Shown here piece after piece: positions 35,931 through 48,560 of a stretch of 64,000 bases of DNA. The translations under genes were made by a program, and so were the position numbers. This DNA is from Hibiscus mutabilis (lineage: Eukaryota > Streptophyta > Magnoliopsida > Malvales > Malvaceae): the NCBI GenBank assembly GCA_019671005.1, contig CM033725.1, forward strand, positions 33,626,678 to 33,690,677. The letters run 5' to 3'. Under the pieces are notes generated by a model. That model was not told the DNA's origin, did not search any database, and saw only the letters and a program-made list of their open reading frames with translations. Position 1 is the stretch's first letter. Every line of letters starts with the position of its first letter.

Positions 35931-38724
35931 TGTAACACCCCTTTCCCGGCCTGATAGAGAACCGGGTCAGAAAATGCTACTGGAAAACATATCAGAGATT
36001 TGGAGGCTTAATTGGAGTTCGAAAAACTTATTTGGATCGTTTATTAATCTCTTTTAAGGCTTAACGAAATTATCTTATTAAGACTTACACAATTTAGGGC
36101 CAGTTTTAATTCTTTTTGAACTTAGGAACTAATTCATAATTCTTACATGTTGATAGTCCTTATCGAAATTTCTTTCTGTTATCCTACAATTAAACCTATT
36201 GATTATTAACCTGTGAAGTTTCATTATTAACGGAGATCGTTTACCCATCCAATTAGGTTGTACAAGTTTCAGTGACCGTTTTGCAAACTTCTTAAAACTG
36301 GTTTCTATGTCTTTTAACAGAATTAACTAACTCCGTACCGTTACCCTAGGGACCGTATCGGTACGCAAAGCCAAATTTTCATTTCCCAAATTTGAAGGTA
36401 ACATGCATGTATCGTTACACCCAGCCCCATATCGATTCGCGTTGACTAGGGTTGACCGTTTCGATACTCCCTATAGACCGTACCAGTGTAATTTATTTTT
36501 CAGACCTTACTGTCAAGATCCGTACCGATACACCCCCTTAATGTATCGACATGCCCTGTTTCACTTGGTCCAATTATCCAAGGTCGTATCGATACGCCAT
36601 CACCCGTACCGAGTATGGCTACCCTGTAATGATAGATTTTAGCTGGTTTTTAATCAATTTAACTTGTTGAACGTTGTCCAAACTTAACCATATTTTACCA
36701 GCAAGTCCAATATCCATAATTTTAATAGCATAGAAAATTTTAGAGCATTATAAGTCCATTTACCTAGTTTAACCCTTTAGGGCTTTTGGGCTCATTTTAC
36801 TAGTTTAACTAACTCCCAATCATACCATATTAACCATTAAGAATTTGGTCACCTTTAGGCTATTACACATACATACTAGAGCACATTTATAACATGTTTA
36901 GACCATATGCCACCTTACTAGGAGTTTAAGGCAAAAGATAAACATACATATGGCTCGTAGGAATGACTTGCAACCGCAACACACTATCGAAGGCCGGAAT
37001 TCTTTAAGATCCTGAAATGCATGAGACACACGAATGTTAGGCTTACATAATCTAGTGAGGTAGTCATAACAATGCACAATAAACTTATTAACTACATGAA
37101 TGACATATGGGGATGCTTGATCAACAATTCACATAGCATTAATCATATAAGAACATATTCAAACCATTAGTCATGATTTCATATAGCAATTGTAAATCAT
37201 AATAACTCATCATTTCCTTGGACATGGTAACCAATGGATACGCGGATTCCCCTATACATCTCACATATCGGAAATAGGTCGTAGCCTTGAGCCGTGGCTC
37301 TGGATAGTCCCTTACACAATCCATCCTTATTTCACCACACATATAGGCCGTAACCCCGGACCGTAGTCCAATCTCTTACTTGCTGAGCTCGAATAACCCT
37401 ATGGCATGCCAATTGTATCCAATGTCCACAATGTCCAAGATCACATATTTCATCATAATTCTTACCATTCAGATCACATCATTATCGGATAACAAATCGA
37501 GCCTTAACTCCACAAAGTATATCATAGCACCATTATTTCAAATCCATATACAAGCATGAATCGGATGTCACATTTGAACTTATAAATATATCAAACATTA
37601 TTGAAGCTTACCATTCTTACCGTTAGAGTCTACATATTCTTGCTCGACTTGAGCCCTTAAACACCAATGCAATCATAACACAAAACAAATGGAACGGGAT
37701 GGCTTCGTGCCAATTCCTTACACGACAACACCCACCTAGTATTCGGAGACTTCAAGGTTATCATATTTTGATTCCTTTGCTCTTAGGCTTTCTTGGAGAT
37801 GACAGATTATTTCCTTCCAGTTTTTGGGCTAGGAAGAAATACAATGAATCATTATAATCACAATATAGTACTCACTTTGAAGATTAGGCTTAGAATTTTG
37901 ATTTGAAATTAAACTCCAATCATCCATGGATTTTGAAAATTGATTGGGGACTTTTACTTATCGAGATACAAGCTTTCAAACGCTATATAGAGAATAAACA
38001 AAGGTCAAGGATTGAATTGAGGTGCTTGCTTAAGCTTGAGGTTGAGGACAACAATGGTGGTGCTTGCTTGTTGGGAGACAAGGGTGGGGTTTAGTTTACA
38101 GGAGGTTCAAAGTGAGGAAGAGAGATTTTGTTTCTCATTTTAAAACCATTTTTTATCTTTAATCATTCTCCACCAACATATGGACCAATAGGGAGCTTTC
38201 ATATCCTTGAGGGTTTGCTAAACCCAATTCAATCATCTTTCCTTCCTTTCATTCAATTGTCAATTGGATGACAATTAGTCACCTTTTCTGAGGTGTTTCA
38301 CGTGGGAGGGGCAATCGAGGTGGTGATTCATCACCTATTACCTTTTATCTTTCAATTTAATATTCATAGTAAATTTTTGCAAAGACCCGTATCGATACAC
38401 CTTATGGCCGTATCGATACGACCAATCTAAAATGGGTAAGTTTGCTATGGCAGTTAGGCCGTACCGATATAGGTATGGCTGTATCGAAACGCCTAGCCAA
38501 AACCATACCGATACCCACCATACCGATATTCCTAGCTTGAAAACAACATTTCCAACTTTGAATTTCTTACAAAAAGGTCATCAAAACTTAAATCAAGTCA
38601 AAACATCTTTCATTGCTTCAAATTGAGTACTAGGATTGGAAGATTACAGTTCCGAGCATATCTGATACAAAATTTTTGGTCACCGAAACTAAATTTCGGT
38701 TAGGCCGATTTTAGAGATGTAACA
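35931..38724 (-). repeat. 5' LTR of the Tekay-type element
   Basis: This is the right copy, with ends TGTAACACC and TGTAACA. It aligns along its whole length with 28298-31095. It holds the same two GTATCGATAC-like clusters (about 36335-36615 and 38385-38530). Open frames at 36403-36642 and 37903-38094 repeat those in the other LTR and are not genes. Confidence 0.9.
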
Positions 38725-39312
38725 TTTTTTGACTAAGAGCCAAATGGTTTTAGCATATGCCCTTACATAAAAGATCCCTAACTATTTTCGGGCTAAAATA
38801 GAGGGTTAGTTTTGAGAATTGCTCTGAAAGACATTTAAAAACTACATGAAGTTCTTCTGCAGTCCAATTATTAAGCTCTTCACAAGGGCAGATCATATGC
38901 AAATATCCACCACCTTCTTCTTATTCCAGTTGTGCATTGATGCTCAAATTACTGAACATTTCGGCGATCTCATCCCTGGGTTATACCGGGGTTCACAAAT
39001 CCCCCTAAAACAAAATTGAAATTTAAGGGTGAAAATGTTATCGGATCCCACGCAATCTTCTCCCTTTAAAGTCTAATTTTTCTTCTCTCTTGGTTTTTCA
39101 TCATGACGGCCCTTTTTTGCGCTGCGTTGGGCTTAAACCCTATCTCGAATCGGTCTTTCCTTTCAGGTATGATCACCGGGTACAACATGCCTTGGTGACT
39201 TTTTCCAAATCATTTTCCTAGTTTGGCACCCATGCCTAAAGTTTACTTCACCTGCATTTTTGCACATTGGACAAGCTTGGCTTTCGTATCTTGCTTCCCT
39301 TGGACACAAAGG

Positions 39313-39849
39313 TCAGCTTACAAGCTCCAATGGCTTGAAAGAACATTCTAATTCCCCCGCGTCAATCTCAATATAGGGTGCAACAGTCAACATCGAGGTA
39401 ATGATATCTTTTTCGGTGCCGATGGTCACAAGTTGTCCATCAACCATAAACTTTAATTTCTGATATAGCGTGGAAAGGACTGCACCAACTGAATGAGTCC
39501 AAGGACAACCTAGAAGGAAAATATAGGTGGGTCGAATATCCATCACCACAAAGTCAACCTCGAAGGTGGAAGACCCAATTTGTAGAAAGACATCTATCTT
39601 TCCTAGCATATCCCTCTGAGTTCTGTCGAAAACCCTGACCATATTCTGGTATGCCTTCATATGGGATTCGTCTACGAGTACTTTCTTCAACGTGACCATG
39701 GGTAAGACGTTAAAGGCCGAACTGTTGTCTATGAGGACCCCCGTTAACATGTGTCCTTTGCAGCGAGTAGAGACATGATGATCCCCTTGCTCCTTTTGGA
39801 ATTCCCTTGTCACTGAAAGAAATAAAGTTATCGACGACAATATTACCAA
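39313..39849 (-). pseudogene. Tat/Ogre aspartic protease
   Basis: The frame contains GVLIDNSSAFNVLP, where the lineage normally has a DNGSA-like active site, then GKIDVFLQIG and a GCPWTHSVGAVLSTLYQKLKF block typical of Tat/Ogre proteases. Position after gag on the same strand agrees. The active-site Gly appears replaced by Ser, so activity is doubtful. Confidence 0.75.
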
Positions 39850-40829
39850 CCAACCTATCCACCTTGTCAGTGGTTATTTCATTCGGCACAAACATCTAGT
39901 TGAGGATCTTGAGCAAAGTGTTATGGTGCCCATCGGAACTTAGCAGGAGTGATAGCATAGAGATACATGCTGAGAGCTTGTAGAGCTACTCCCCCATGCT
40001 ATACTCACTATGCTTGAAGATCTTCAAAAATTCCTAAGCCTCGAATCCCTTTACAGGCTCGTGTAATGCTACCGGATGCTCTTCATAGAAATCCTTCAGT
40101 GGCTCATTGTCTACGATATTCTTTCGTTGGGCTTCATCTCGATCCTTCGTGATGGGTGGTACATAACACCTCTCGCTTCTTGTGAAATGGCCAACTTCAT
40201 TTATGGCCTCCTCTTTGGACTCATCATTGACCAGCTTTGGATCTTCCTAGGTCACCATAGTGCAGGCATAATTCCACGGTACTCTCTTGCTATCATCGTA
40301 AGGAAAAAAGGCTGGTGCTTTTATCACTAGCCACGACACCACCTCTTTTACTGCTTCATCAGCTCTTGACTTGGTTTTGATTACCAAGGGCTTAATTCCG
40401 GTAAAACTCTTTATTGGGGACTCTTCAGATGCGCATACTTCCATTGTCTTGCACGCGTCTTTCTTCTCAAAAAAATTTGAGCTCGTTGTTGTCTATCTTG
40501 GTCTGGACCAAATGTTTGAACTTTAGGTAGCATTGTATCTTGTGCCTTTCAACCCTATGATATTCATAGTGGGGCCCATTTCCTAAATGCTTGGCTTCGA
40601 TGTTCGCAACCAACATTCTGGCGTCAATCATCTTGGACCATACACATTTCAAAAGGGCTTTGACATTAGCTACATGTTGTTTCACCCACTTCTCATCTTC
40701 CTCAATTATGGCATTTATCCCCGTGCCTTGATGATATGGTGTGGATTTTCTCTTCTCTTCTGTCGCTTCGAATGGTAACATGCCCACTTTTTGTAAGTTT
40801 TCCACCACATTCTTTGAGGCTGTGTAGTT

Positions 40830-42144
40830 TTAGATCATATATCCTATGATCCCGGCATGGTATTCACAATGAGCATTTACGTCATACGATGGAGGGTATG
40901 GTGGCAACATTGGGGTGAGGTGTTGGGGCACCACAAGTTCGGACTCGACCAACTGATGGAATAATTCCGCATAAGTCACGAGTATAGGTGCAAAGTATGG
41001 CATGTTTACACAATTTTTTACCTCGACCTTTGGTGGATTTTGTACTGTCGGACTCGTGTTTGTTGTGCTAGGTTTTTTCATCGCTATTCCCTAAGAAAAA
41101 TTTGAATTGTATGTCACATTCATGTTTACTTTACTTTCTCTTTTCTTGTAGGGCTTCTTCGACTAACCCCCGCCGAGCTTCCTACTCTTTATAGCCGCCA
41201 AGATTAGCTCTCCATTCATTAGCATATCTACAAAAACTTTTGGTTGCGTGATTTATCATCCAATCGTAGAAATGTCCCTTCAGTGTCTCTACAAACATGG
41301 GTTTGGTCTTGTTCTCCAATAGTGGTGGCTGAACTTGGGCGGCAACGTCTCTCCATCTTTGGGCATATTGGCAAGAACTCTCATTGGCCCTCTGTTCCAT
41401 CCCTTACAACACCAGCCGGTTTGGGATCATATCCCTCACATGCTTGTACTAATCAACGAAAGCGCTTGACAGGTCTATCCATGTTTTTATGTTGGCTCGA
41501 CTTAGTTGCATATACCAACGGGCGGCTGATTCTGACAAACTGTCCTGGAAACAATGTATGAACAACTTCTCATTATTGAGATAATAGGACATCTTCATGC
41601 ATTACATCGTTAAGTGTGCTGAAGGATAGGACATTCCCTCGTGCTTCTCGAAATCCAGTGTCTTGAACTTTAGGGGAATGGCCAAATCAATCACCAGGCT
41701 AAGGTCTCTAGCATTTAGGCCACGGTTGATGGTAACTCCTTGTAGGGCTTTGACAATCCCCTTGAGCTTATTATAATGGTCTTCCAATTTCTTGTCTGCC
41801 CTGCCCTTGTCAGCCATCTCGTTGATGTCAGGCAGTTCGAAGTCTTGATCATCACCTTGACATGTCCCAAACTCCACTAGGGTATTGGTCGACGTTCTTG
41901 GAAGATGAATTTGAACCTTTCTTTTGAGGGCCTCACAATTTAACTCTTGCGGAGGTATCACCGCCTTTGCATTTTTGAGGGTTTTGATAGCTTCAGGGTT
42001 TTTGTAGCCAAGCATGGTTGCTATATGTAGTACAATGTTCTCTTGGGCATTTGTGATTTCGCCCTTCAAATCTACTTCAATCTTCTCAAGCTTGTTCTGG
42101 GAACCTTTCAGGCTGACTTCTACTGTTGTCATTTTGTTTTCCAT
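40830..42144 (-). pseudogene. Tat/Ogre gag
   Basis: Read from 42144, a Lys/Glu-rich N-terminal part (MENKMTTVEVSLKG) is followed, after frame changes, by a capsid-like region with WYMQLSRANIKTW and, in 41400-41182, SSCQYAQRWRDVAAQVQPPL. A Pro-rich stretch (LTPMLPPYPPSYD) lies at 41081-40830, and further Tat-type sequence down to 40247 links gag to the protease. Several stops are present. Confidence 0.65.
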
Positions 42145-43249
42145 GTCTATTTTCTGAGTTTGGGAGCATGTTCCATACGGATGCGTAATTTAGTCAATTG
42201 CGATCAAACTTCCTATAGTTAATGATTTTATTTAACAAAAATTATTAAGTGAGATAAATGTATGAATGCAAATGCAAATGATGTAAGACTAGTGGTATTC
42301 CGAAATCAAAAGTGCACTTTATAGATCATAAAGTTTCGACTACACATTATTTCCATAACATAAAGAAAATAATCCATTGTTCTGACTGCTCTCATCCCTT
42401 AATGCGCTTCAGTGCTGACTGCTCGAATCCTCCAACTAGAGCTGCCTTTCTCTGAACTCGGCTGAAAAATTGGCTAACCCAATTGCCTCATCCAAGAAGT
42501 CTAACAAATGCTTCTCATCCTCTCCAGTTAGGATGAATCTCACTCTCAAATCTCTGGCCCGATCCTTCATCTCACGAGCCTTAGAAACTGCCTTATGGAT
42601 TTGACGTTTTAGATAGTCAATATATAGCTGCCTGACCAAGCATACAACATCCACAACCTACTTAGTATCGGCCCACTGGATCTTCTCATAGTCTCAGTCG
42701 TCAATAAGGGTACAAATATGGTCCTTATGTGCTTGCAGTTGCTTCTTCAAGTCTTCAATATCGTAATGAAGCATTTCAGTTTCGGCGCCCTTGATCTCCT
42801 CTTCCTTCAATTTCTCTTGGAGTTCTTGATTATGAACTCAAAATTTTCTCAGGCTACGATGTGTTTTTGAATATTGCCCCTCTAAGCGTTTCTTTTCTCC
42901 AGCAAGTTGGTATGCTTCCTCTTTTTTTACCTCATGCTGCCAGATCTTTAGCTCTTTCTTTATTTCTTTGAGTTATGTCTTTTCTTTCTTCGAGGCTTTG
43001 GAACTACTAGCACATGCCCCTCAAGCTTTTAAGCAGTTATTTTCTTGTGTCAGTTCTTGCACATCTTTTAGGTGAATCTCTTGCTCGGATAGCAGGGTTT
43101 TCGCCTCTTTGTGGTAACCCTCTCTTTGGTACTATTCGGTGATGAGCTTGCCCTCAAGTTCAGTAATTTTGCCCTACAACTTTTTCTTCTCTTTCTTAAA
43201 CTCTTGCTTATAGATCTCTAGATCAGTTAACATGATGTCAGGCTAGGGG

Positions 43250-44534
43250 TTATCTGATGGGCCGAACAAGACTAGAATGTCTATATTGTCGATCTTTTGC
43301 CTTCTTCAACTTGTATGCTCGGGGTACAACGCCAGCAAAAAGGGCTACCTTCGTTCGGTATGTTTGTTTCCACTCACTAGCCAACTCTATGACTCGCTTT
43401 GTGGAATTGTGGTCCGTGTAGGAGAACTCTTCTTCCCACAGCCCATGAGTAACAAGAATGAACTGTCGTGACCCGTATTGGCATTGCACAAGCAAAAGGG
43501 CATAACTGGTAGCTCCCCACAGGCCTATGAGAGAAACCCACTCCATCTTTCCGCACTTGTATAGGATCAGCACTAGATATATCCATGGAGCTCTCCATAT
43601 GACGTCAGCATCAACAAGATTTTTGAAGAAGGCTACCCACTGCTATTGCTTCCTATTCCGTGGTCACTGCTTCCTGGTAACCTCTTTGATCAGGACTAAA
43701 TCTCTTGATGTTGGGAGTTTGCTTCTTTTCTCGTTTTCCCAGAAATAACTGCGCAACCATAAGTAAATGAGTTGTGAGCATCCGGTGAAGCGAACTCTTC
43801 CTCAAGTTTGACAAAACTTTAGGGACCTAAAAGTTTCTGCCAGAATTGCTAAGACTGGATTCACATTCTTCTGGGCTAGCAAATCTACTAGGGTTATCTC
43901 AACGTGCCCTAGGACCTTAGGGAAGATTACTAACCCCTATATGGCTAAGGCGAGCAAATAGAGGACCCTTCTGTGCTTCACATCTTTCATGACCTGGGTG
44001 TAAATGAATTTCCACGTAAAGCAAGGGATATTGTTTTTTTTCGGTAAGATGGGCCTCTACCTTTTTCACACTTAGACCAACAAGCTTGACAAATTTTCCC
44101 CAATAGCCAGAGTTCTTCTTTTTCTAGTATATTTTGCCAGGATTCTCCAACTCTAAACGTAATAGGACCATGTACTCTTCTATTGTGCGAGTCATGTCTT
44201 CCTAATTGAAGAAAAAGCAACGATAGGTCGGATCCCAGAATTTAACCGCTGCTAGTATTATGGGATCGTCTATCTCCACCCCAAGTTGAAGAGCTATGTC
44301 TCCATACCTCTTGGTGAATATGGCTCAGTCTTGGGCTTCTAGGCTCTCCCAAACAGTGACTAATCCTTACAGATGATTATGAGGCAAACCCATGTGCACT
44401 TGCTTCGGTAAATCGATAGTGGTTTCTTTCCGCACGCTATCTACATGTTGGCGCTGAAGTTCTAAGGATTCACTTCGAATGTCGGTGTTCGAACAAGGGA
44501 CCCCAGAGCTGGATAATGCAACCCGAACACTCAT
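43250..44534 (-). pseudogene. Tat/Ogre ORF1 (plant retroelement accessory protein)
   Basis: From ATG about 44534 (MSVRVALSSS) the minus strand can be followed through several frames with FWDPTYRC, YMVLLRLE, YKCGKMEWVSLIGLWG and YGSRQFILVTHGLW. These are features of the extra ORF upstream of gag in Tat/Ogre elements; its function is not known. The region 43250-42450 continues with charged, coiled-coil-like sequence. Many stops occur. Confidence 0.6.
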
Positions 44535-44742
44535 GATCTCTGACTAACTGATGTTTCAGAATATCAACTGGATGCAATGCGATGTATGCTCTGAAAATAC
44601 ACATAACATAGAAAATGGGTCAATACGTGATAATAAATTATAAATACAAAAAATATTACAAAAACTAAATCCTGATTAGAATGCATTCTAGTTCTCTAGG
44701 GCAGTCCATGGCTCTAAGAGGGTGGGTTTCTTAAATTTTGAA

Positions 44743-47700
44743 TGTAACCCCCTCGACCCAGCCTAGACACCCGATCGAACTGAGTGAGCTACATTGAGTT
44801 TTTCGAAACAAACACGAGAACGATTACACAACTTTAGGTCTTTATTTTATTATTATTTTATCTAGATGCACATTATTAGCCTAAGGTGAACATGCTGGTA
44901 GCGGGTGAAATCTCAAAGGAACGAACAATAGAAAGACAACCGATTACACAGATACACACTTTAGGGACTAAAATGTAAATTTAGAAAATTACAAGGACTA
45001 GTTAAAATTTGGGTTACCAATCCTCAATTAATCAAATTACATGCTTGCTTGCTAAATTCCAGCTCAAATAGATCATTCAAAATCGTACAATTTTATTCAC
45101 GAACATCAAAGACCAAAAATAAAAGAATCAGAAACCTTAAGAATCACTTTAACCTAATAAAAGACAGTTGGTATTGGTATGCGGGCACCCGTACCGATAC
45201 AAAGCTTTATTCCAGCAAGGTCGTACTGAAAGAATCATAAACCTTAAGAATCACTTTGTACGCATGCACTATTTGCAAAACCATGGATTCCAATGGCTAA
45301 AACATGTATCGATACGCTTGAGCTTGTATCGGTACCCCTTGTAAAAACATTAAGCTCGTACCAATACGACTTCTCGTATACCGATCCCAGGCTTATTTCC
45401 CTCTTATCCTTACCGGTACGAGGCCCCACGTATCGGTACCCTCTGACCTATAATGCCTAATTTTGCTAGTTTTTCATACAATCATGGATTCAATCATGCT
45501 TTAACAAACCATAAACATGTACACCACTAAACTAAAGATCAAACCATGCTAGAATATCAAAAAAACGTGATCAAATCATAGCAACATACTTCAATCATAG
45601 GTCTAGAGGCATGCTCCCTAGAAACTAATCCATCCAACGTACAAAATGTAAATCCACATTAAAATCGAACATATAAAGCCTCACACAATTGCACAACAAC
45701 ATTATAAACTTGCACATATCGGGAGTTTAGCAAATACCCCTCCCAAACAACAATAAACCCCATTGCCTTTATTACTACTAGTCTAGTTTAAAAACCATAC
45801 TTTCAAATAGTTCAAGTCCTTAGATTTCCCCCTTCGCTTGCTCGCTGCCTCCCAACCCTTAATTCTTTGCATTGATGGACAAAGAGAGCGTAAACACTCT
45901 AGGCATAGTGAAGAGTGCTAAAAAACAAACCACCATCAATGCAATTAAAACCGGTTATCAACCATTTTGAAAATCTCATATAAAACATCTTTCAAGACAT
46001 CATGCCTTGCAAACCATGCACTTAACATTTTGAAAAATATGCATATTAAACCATATGGAACATGTATTATGGATCAACAACAAAATCCCCATTTACAATC
46101 CCTCAATTTAAGCTTTCCCATGCATAACAACCCATATACAAGGCTTAAAGAGTAAACATGTATAAACCAACATTATACAACATAATCCATCAACATGATA
46201 CATTATCAATTATATTGGCTTTCAAGTGATCATAAACAAATTTCCATTTTACAAAACATTACATCAGGTACACGAATTCAACAAGTGTCCTCTTAACACT
46301 TCATACTATCTCAACCAGAATTAAGGTATGATCACAACTGGGTACCATCACAACCCAATTATCAGTTAGATATATAATCCACCAACGGGAGTTTTCGGTA
46401 CCATATAATCCCTCAACCGTTAGGGTACTCGTGGTGGAGTATTCGATACACATAAACCCCTCAACATCCGAGGCGACTCATTATAGTGCACTGTCAATTC
46501 TTTGGCCGGCCAACTATATCCGATAACATTTTAAACCACATCATTTGCCAATATAATTCATTTTTAACCATGTACCTCACTATTCTTATATGCAACATTC
46601 CAAAACCATTTCCAATGCATTAAACCATGCATTTACAAGTATTCCTCATACTTACATGAACCATTTACCAAATGTATCCATCATCAACACGTGATCAAAA
46701 TCATCATAAAACATACTTAAAACATGTTTAAACAGTAGGTACAACGTAATTCAAAAACAAGTGCATAAAACTAATTTTGCCAAAATGCAACCAAGGGAGA
46801 AATCTCATCATACTTACTTTTGAGTTTAAACCAATGTTTCAAGCTAAATTTAAACTCCCAAAATAACCTTTAAACCATTTCAAAGCTAGATCCCATGTTC
46901 TCACTCACTGACTATGTAAAACTTGATCCGCTGATGCAAATTACCCCTACAAAGCTTCCGAAACGGTGCCACAAGCTAACATCATCCTTCCAAACTTAAC
47001 CCAGCCAAAACCTAAAGATTCAATCCATCAATTACCTTCAATTAACATCCAAAAACAACCTAACATCATCCTTATACCTTCAGCATTCATAAAACACCCA
47101 TAACTCACCAAAAACACAAAACTAACAACCTTAGAGATTTACTTAGTTTCAGGATTCCAATGTTAAAACTCACTTATTAACACTATTAACCATCAAAATT
47201 ATGATTAGAACCAATCAAGAACTCAGCAAAACCGATCCAAAATGAAAATCACTTACTCTCATCAATTAAACCTTGATTTAACCAATTTTGCATAATTAAA
47301 TCATTAAAACTCATTAGAAAACATTAAAAAGGATCAAATACTTGGAAATTTCAGTAAAGAACCATTCATTAGAGGATAAGAATGAACCTTATATCTAATG
47401 AGTGGATTTCCTCTCAATTGGATGTTTTACTCTTGAAAGACAAAGGAAAATAATGAGATTTTGGAAAAGAAGATTGAAGAATCCATTAGAAATCAAGAAT
47501 TTAAGAAATCAATAACATTACCTGAAATATTTGGTGCAAAATAGAGGTTTTGGCTGAATAAACTTTGAGAGAAAAAGTTACGTAAAAAGTATTTTTTTAG
47601 GAAAATAACTACTTTCCTTTAATTAAATCCTCTTTAATTCACTAATTAAAAATCATTTAAAATAATCCAAATTGAGAGAAAAAAATCAGACTAAAACATT

Positions 47701-48010
47701 TGTAAATTATCTCCTTAAATATTCTAAGATTTGACCCTTTTCAAACCAGTCACTAAAAATAGTTTTCACTCTTTACATTTTGGTCACTAGCCCAAGATGT
47801 CTAATTTCCAACTTCCACTTTTCAAAATTGACTTTACCAAAAATATCCATATATTAAATAATGATTTTAGGATGTTTCCCCCCATATATTTTCTCACACA
47901 AAAATATTTATTTTGATTTTTATCCTGAATTTAACTGGAATCTCTAATCCTAACCTACTGAACCGTCTAATCAACCTAGAAACTCCTAGGCTCAAAATTA
48001 GGGCTTTACA
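44743..48010 (-). mobile_element. 3' LTR of a second chromovirus (minus strand)
   Basis: The LTR is 3.27 kb from TGTAACCCCC (44743) to GCTTTACA (48010). It is followed on the right by a polypurine tract and chromovirus integrase sequence, so it is the 3' LTR of a minus-strand element. The left end matches, in reverse complement, the right end of the plus-strand LTR at 48561-49965 (GTCGGGTC...GGGGTTACA), so the two belong to related families. A group of GTATCGATAC-like words lies at about 45175-45440. Confidence 0.8.
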
Positions 48011-48560
48011 ACTCTCCCCCACTTAGGAAATTTTGCCCTTGAGATTTACCTGAAGGAAATAAATGCGAAAACTGTTTCATCATGTCCGACTTACTCTCCT
48101 ACGTGGCCTCCTCAACTCCACGATGTCGCCACAACACCTTCACCAGCTCGATCCTTTTGCCATGAAGAACCTTACTGCTAGAATCAAGGATCTCTACAGG
48201 TTCTTGTCATAAGATAATTTCGGATGTAACTCAATGTCCTCCACTAGCATAACATGTGATGGATCCGGTTGGTACTTCCGCAACATCGACACATGAAATA
48301 TATCATGAATCTTCTCCAACTCAGGAGGCAACCTCAAACGATAAGCTAGAGGATCTACACACAAAAAGGTCCAATGAATCTCAGACTGAGCTTTCCCTTA
48401 CGCATGAACCGCATCATCTTCTTCCAAGGTGACACATTCAAAAATACACGATCACCAACATCATACTCAATCTCCCTACGCTTCAAATTCGCATAGGATT
48501 TCTGACAATCTAAGGCTGCTTTCAAGTGATAAAAAAGCTTTAATTTCAAATTTGTGTCTT
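48011..48560 (-). pseudogene. Chromovirus integrase C-terminus and chromodomain (truncated)
   Basis: Directly after the LTR the minus strand has CCTAAGTGGGGGAGAGT as polypurine tract (48011-48027). Upstream of that come a chromodomain remnant and FHVSMLRKY-type sequence near 48290. Frame 48549-48355 reads KSYANLKRREIEYDVGDRVF and RFIGPF, the integrase C-terminal block. The gene is cut at about 48560, where a plus-strand LTR begins. Frameshifts are present. Confidence 0.75.

Larger units (their letters stand above)
28298..38724 (-). mobile_element. Complete, decayed Tekay/Del-type chromovirus (Ty3/gypsy)
   Basis: A 10.4-kb LTR retrotransposon in minus orientation. It has two LTRs of about 2.8 kb (28298-31095 and 35931-38724), each running from TGTAACACC to a TGTRACA end. 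It also has a primer-binding site, a polypurine tract and gag-protease-RT-RNase H-integrase-chromodomain in the standard order. The flanks are TTTTA on the left and TTTTT on the right, an imperfect 5-bp duplication. Stops and frameshifts are spread through gag and pol, so it cannot act on its own. It is inserted in a Tat/Ogre-like element whose internal sequence lies on both sides. Confidence 0.92.
38725..44742 (-). mobile_element. Tat/Ogre-like Ty3/gypsy internal region (ORF1, gag, protease)
   Basis: On the minus strand three coding blocks follow one another: an extra upstream ORF1 (about 44534-43250), gag (about 42144-40830) and an aspartic protease (39849-39313). An additional ORF before gag is the hallmark of the Tat/Ogre lineage. 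The protease side is cut by the Tekay element at 38724 and resumes at 28297. On the right, the LTR of another chromovirus starts at 44743, so the 5' LTR is not adjacent. All frames carry stops. Confidence 0.75.

Noticed and set aside
43277..43748. Plus-strand frames over the Tat ORF1
   Set aside because: They are antisense to the minus-strand ORF1, which shows lineage-typical sequence.
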